Of a stretch of DNA of 64,000 nt, positions 62,444 through 64,000 are shown piece by piece. A program made the translations under genes and the position numbers. The first letter of the stretch is position 1. Each line of letters opens with the position of its first letter. Below the pieces are notes generated by a model. It saw nothing but the letters and a program-made list of their open reading frames with translations, did no database searches and had not been told where the DNA came from. Origin of the DNA: an uncultured Cohaesibacter sp. (lineage in GTDB: Bacteria; Pseudomonadota; Alphaproteobacteria; Rhizobiales; Cohaesibacteraceae); contig NZ_OY781114.1 in assembly GCF_963676485.1 (NCBI RefSeq), positions 1,178,001-1,242,000 on the forward strand. Direction: 5' to 3'.

Positions 62444-63985
62444 TTAGCGGATAAGGCTGAGCAGGTTCTGTGGCATCTGGTTGGCCTGAGAGGCTGCTGC
62501 AACAGCGGCCTGAACCTTCACCGTAGAGGAAGACAGAGAAGCCTGTTCCTTGGCGATATCCACGTCGGCGATGGCAGACTTGGCAGCTTCCAGGTTTTCA
62601 ACACTGGTATCAATCTGAGCCGAGCGGAACTCGAACCGGGACATGGTGGCACCCATTTCCGCACGGGCATTGGAAATGGTGTCAATCGCGGTATCCAGAA
62701 TAGACAGCGCCTCGTTGGCCCCTTCCTTCGTGGACACGTCCAGATCAGCGATCCCGAGATCCTTCGCCGTCAGAGACTCGATGGACAGGTTGATGGTATC
62801 AGCCGAGGTGGACCCGACAACAATGTCTGCCCCCGTGCTTTTCGCCTCAGCCGTGGTGCCATGGGCGGTACCGGCGGTCAATCCGAGGTTGATCAGGCTC
62901 AAACCACCCGAGGTATCGAAATCGTCAAGCGTAACCGTTGCGTTTTTGCCTTTGGTCGTGCTGGTCAATTCGATTTGGTTGGTCGTGCTGTTAAAACTTG
63001 CTTCGACGGTATAGTTGCCAGCTTCCTTAAGACCATCGTTGATCTGGGCTACCATGTCATCGGTTGTCAGCGTGCCACCGGCGGCGACGTTAACCTCAAC
63101 CTTGGTGCCATCAATGGTGATGGTGCCGGACTTGGCTTCCGTACTGCCGGAGTTGTCATACTGAGTTGTTGTTACTGTGGTAGGATCAATGCCAGTAGTA
63201 TTGTCTGTAAGACCGGAGACGGCATCACCGGTTACCTTAATAGTCAACTTCCCACCAGAAGTATCGACAATCTGAAGTTTTCCAGAGTTGTCTACGCTGG
63301 CCTTGACATCTGCAACGGCGTCATTGCCACTTGCAGAAAGCGCGGCATTGATCTGATCTGCCATATCTTGCGCACTCAAGGAAGCTGTGGTGGAACCCGA
63401 ATCGAATGCCGTTGTAATTTTAGCATCAACACCATTGATCGTTATGGTTTCGGTCTCAGCTGCGGTAGCGCTGGTGTTAGAGTAATCACCAGTGCCAGTG
63501 GAAATAGCAGCTTTACCTCCCTTTGCAACAGCGGCTTCTTTAATGTCATCCACGGAGAAGTCACTGGAACCATCCAGCAGGCTCTGGCCGTTGTAGCGGG
63601 TGGATTCGGTGATACCGCCGATTTCGTCTTTCAGCTGGGAAAACTCAGCCTGGATGTAGGTCCGCTCTTTGTTAGTCACCGTACCGGACGCAGACTGTGA
63701 GGCCAGCGTTTTCATACGCTCGACGATGTCGGCAATGTTGGATGCGCCACCGTCAGCGGTCTGCAAAACGGAAATACCATGGGAAGCGTTGGTGGAGGCC
63801 TGTTCCAAAGCGGCAACGTCGGTACCGATTTTGGTGGAGATAGCCAGGCCCGCAGCATCATCAGAGGCTTTGTTGATGTTGGACCCACTGGCCAACTTGG
63901 CCAAAGAACTGGATTGTTCCGTTGAGTTTCTGTTCAAAAAACGCACTGCAGTGTTTGCAGCCGTGTTGGTAGAAATTACTGGCAT
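62444..63985 (-). CDS. fliC: Flagellin
   Basis: 513 aa. The conserved N-domain (ASGSNINKASDDAAGLAISTKIG, then ERTYIQAEFSQLKDEIGGITE) and C-domain (ISNARAEMGATMSRFEFR, ending in QANQMPQNLLSLIR) bracket a variable middle (about 150-410) with Ala/Thr/Gly-rich sequence. It is the filament subunit, exported by the flagellar apparatus. AGGAG precedes the start; the upstream promoter lies beyond the window. Confidence 0.96.
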   Translation of the reverse strand: MPVISTNTAANTAVRFLNRNSTEQSSSLAKLASGSNINKASDDAAGLAISTKIGTDVAALEQASTNASHGISVLQTADGGASNIADIVERMKTLASQSASGTVTNKERTYIQAEFSQLKDEIGGITESTRYNGQSLLDGSSDFSVDDIKEAAVAKGGKAAISTGTGDYSNTSATAAETETITINGVDAKITTAFDSGSTTASLSAQDMADQINAALSASGNDAVADVKASVDNSGKLQIVDTSGGKLTIKVTGDAVSGLTDNTTGIDPTTVTTTQYDNSGSTEAKSGTITIDGTKVEVNVAAGGTLTTDDMVAQINDGLKEAGNYTVEASFNSTTNQIELTSTTKGKNATVTLDDFDTSGGLSLINLGLTAGTAHGTTAEAKSTGADIVVGSTSADTINLSIESLTAKDLGIADLDVSTKEGANEALSILDTAIDTISNARAEMGATMSRFEFRSAQIDTSVENLEAAKSAIADVDIAKEQASLSSSTVKVQAAVAAASQANQMPQNLLSLIR

Positions 63986-64000
63986 AGTCGAACTCCTAAA

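Noticed and set aside
61898-63700. 600-codon plus-strand frame through fliD and flagellin
   Set aside because: Antisense shadow of two well-supported flagellar genes; its composition follows from their codon bias.

Overview
The window looks like chromosome from a heterotrophic, motile alphaproteobacterium. The protein styles (PrpR-type activator, DctPQM transporters, BhcC-like aldolase, flagellin C-terminus) fit a marine Hyphomicrobiales-type organism such as Cohaesibacteraceae, but the genus is a guess. Base composition is even, genes are dense, and I see no rRNA, tRNA, CRISPR array, insertion sequence or prophage. Most of the window is nutrient uptake plus catabolism, followed by a flagellar block at the right edge.

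Layout. 1-4.4 kb: MarR regulator overlapping a truncated downstream gene, a Tat-exported amidohydrolase, and a GNAT/RimK-like ATP-grasp fusion. 4.5-17.1 kb: one long minus-strand operon, in transcription order solute-binding protein, DppB, DppC, OppD, OppF, sialidase-like protein, DUF1537 sugar-acid kinase and DHDPS/NAL-family lyase. A consensus sigma-54 promoter lies in front of it and a divergent PrpR-type sigma-54 activator beside it; a BhcC-like 3-hydroxy-D-aspartate aldolase converges on the activator. This is the best candidate for an undescribed pathway. 17.3-24.1 kb: hexuronate module (UxuA divergent from GntR-DctP-DctQ-DctM-UxuB). 24.2-36.4 kb: histidine phosphatase, TetR plus RND efflux pair, MFS transporter, metallophosphoesterase, and an Fbp/Afu-type ABC importer. 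36.5-43.3 kb: a second TRAP transporter facing a TetR regulator with an unusual integrase-like N-terminus, a DoxX protein, and a COG0523 GTPase behind a Zur-like box. 43.4-53.1 kb: a hydroxyproline regulon (GntR, 4-hydroxyproline epimerase, two proline-specific peptidases, pyrroline-4-hydroxy-2-carboxylate deaminase, pyrroline-2-carboxylate reductase, 2-oxoglutarate semialdehyde dehydrogenase, D-amino-acid dehydrogenase); the divergent promoters share repeated operator-like motifs. 53.2-54.0 kb: inositol-monophosphatase family. 54.3-64.0 kb: flagellar genes, all minus strand: flagellin, FliD, FliS, small ORF, FlgD, FlgE, small ORF, FlgN-like, FlgK, FlgL.

How it fits together. Each catabolic island carries its own importer, regulator and enzymes. 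The uronate island feeds fructuronate to mannonate to 2-keto-3-deoxygluconate. The hydroxyproline island can release Hyp from peptides and convert it to 2-oxoglutarate. The sigma-54 island imports a peptide- or oligosaccharide-like substrate and acts on it with cytoplasmic enzymes of recognisable family but unknown joint reaction.
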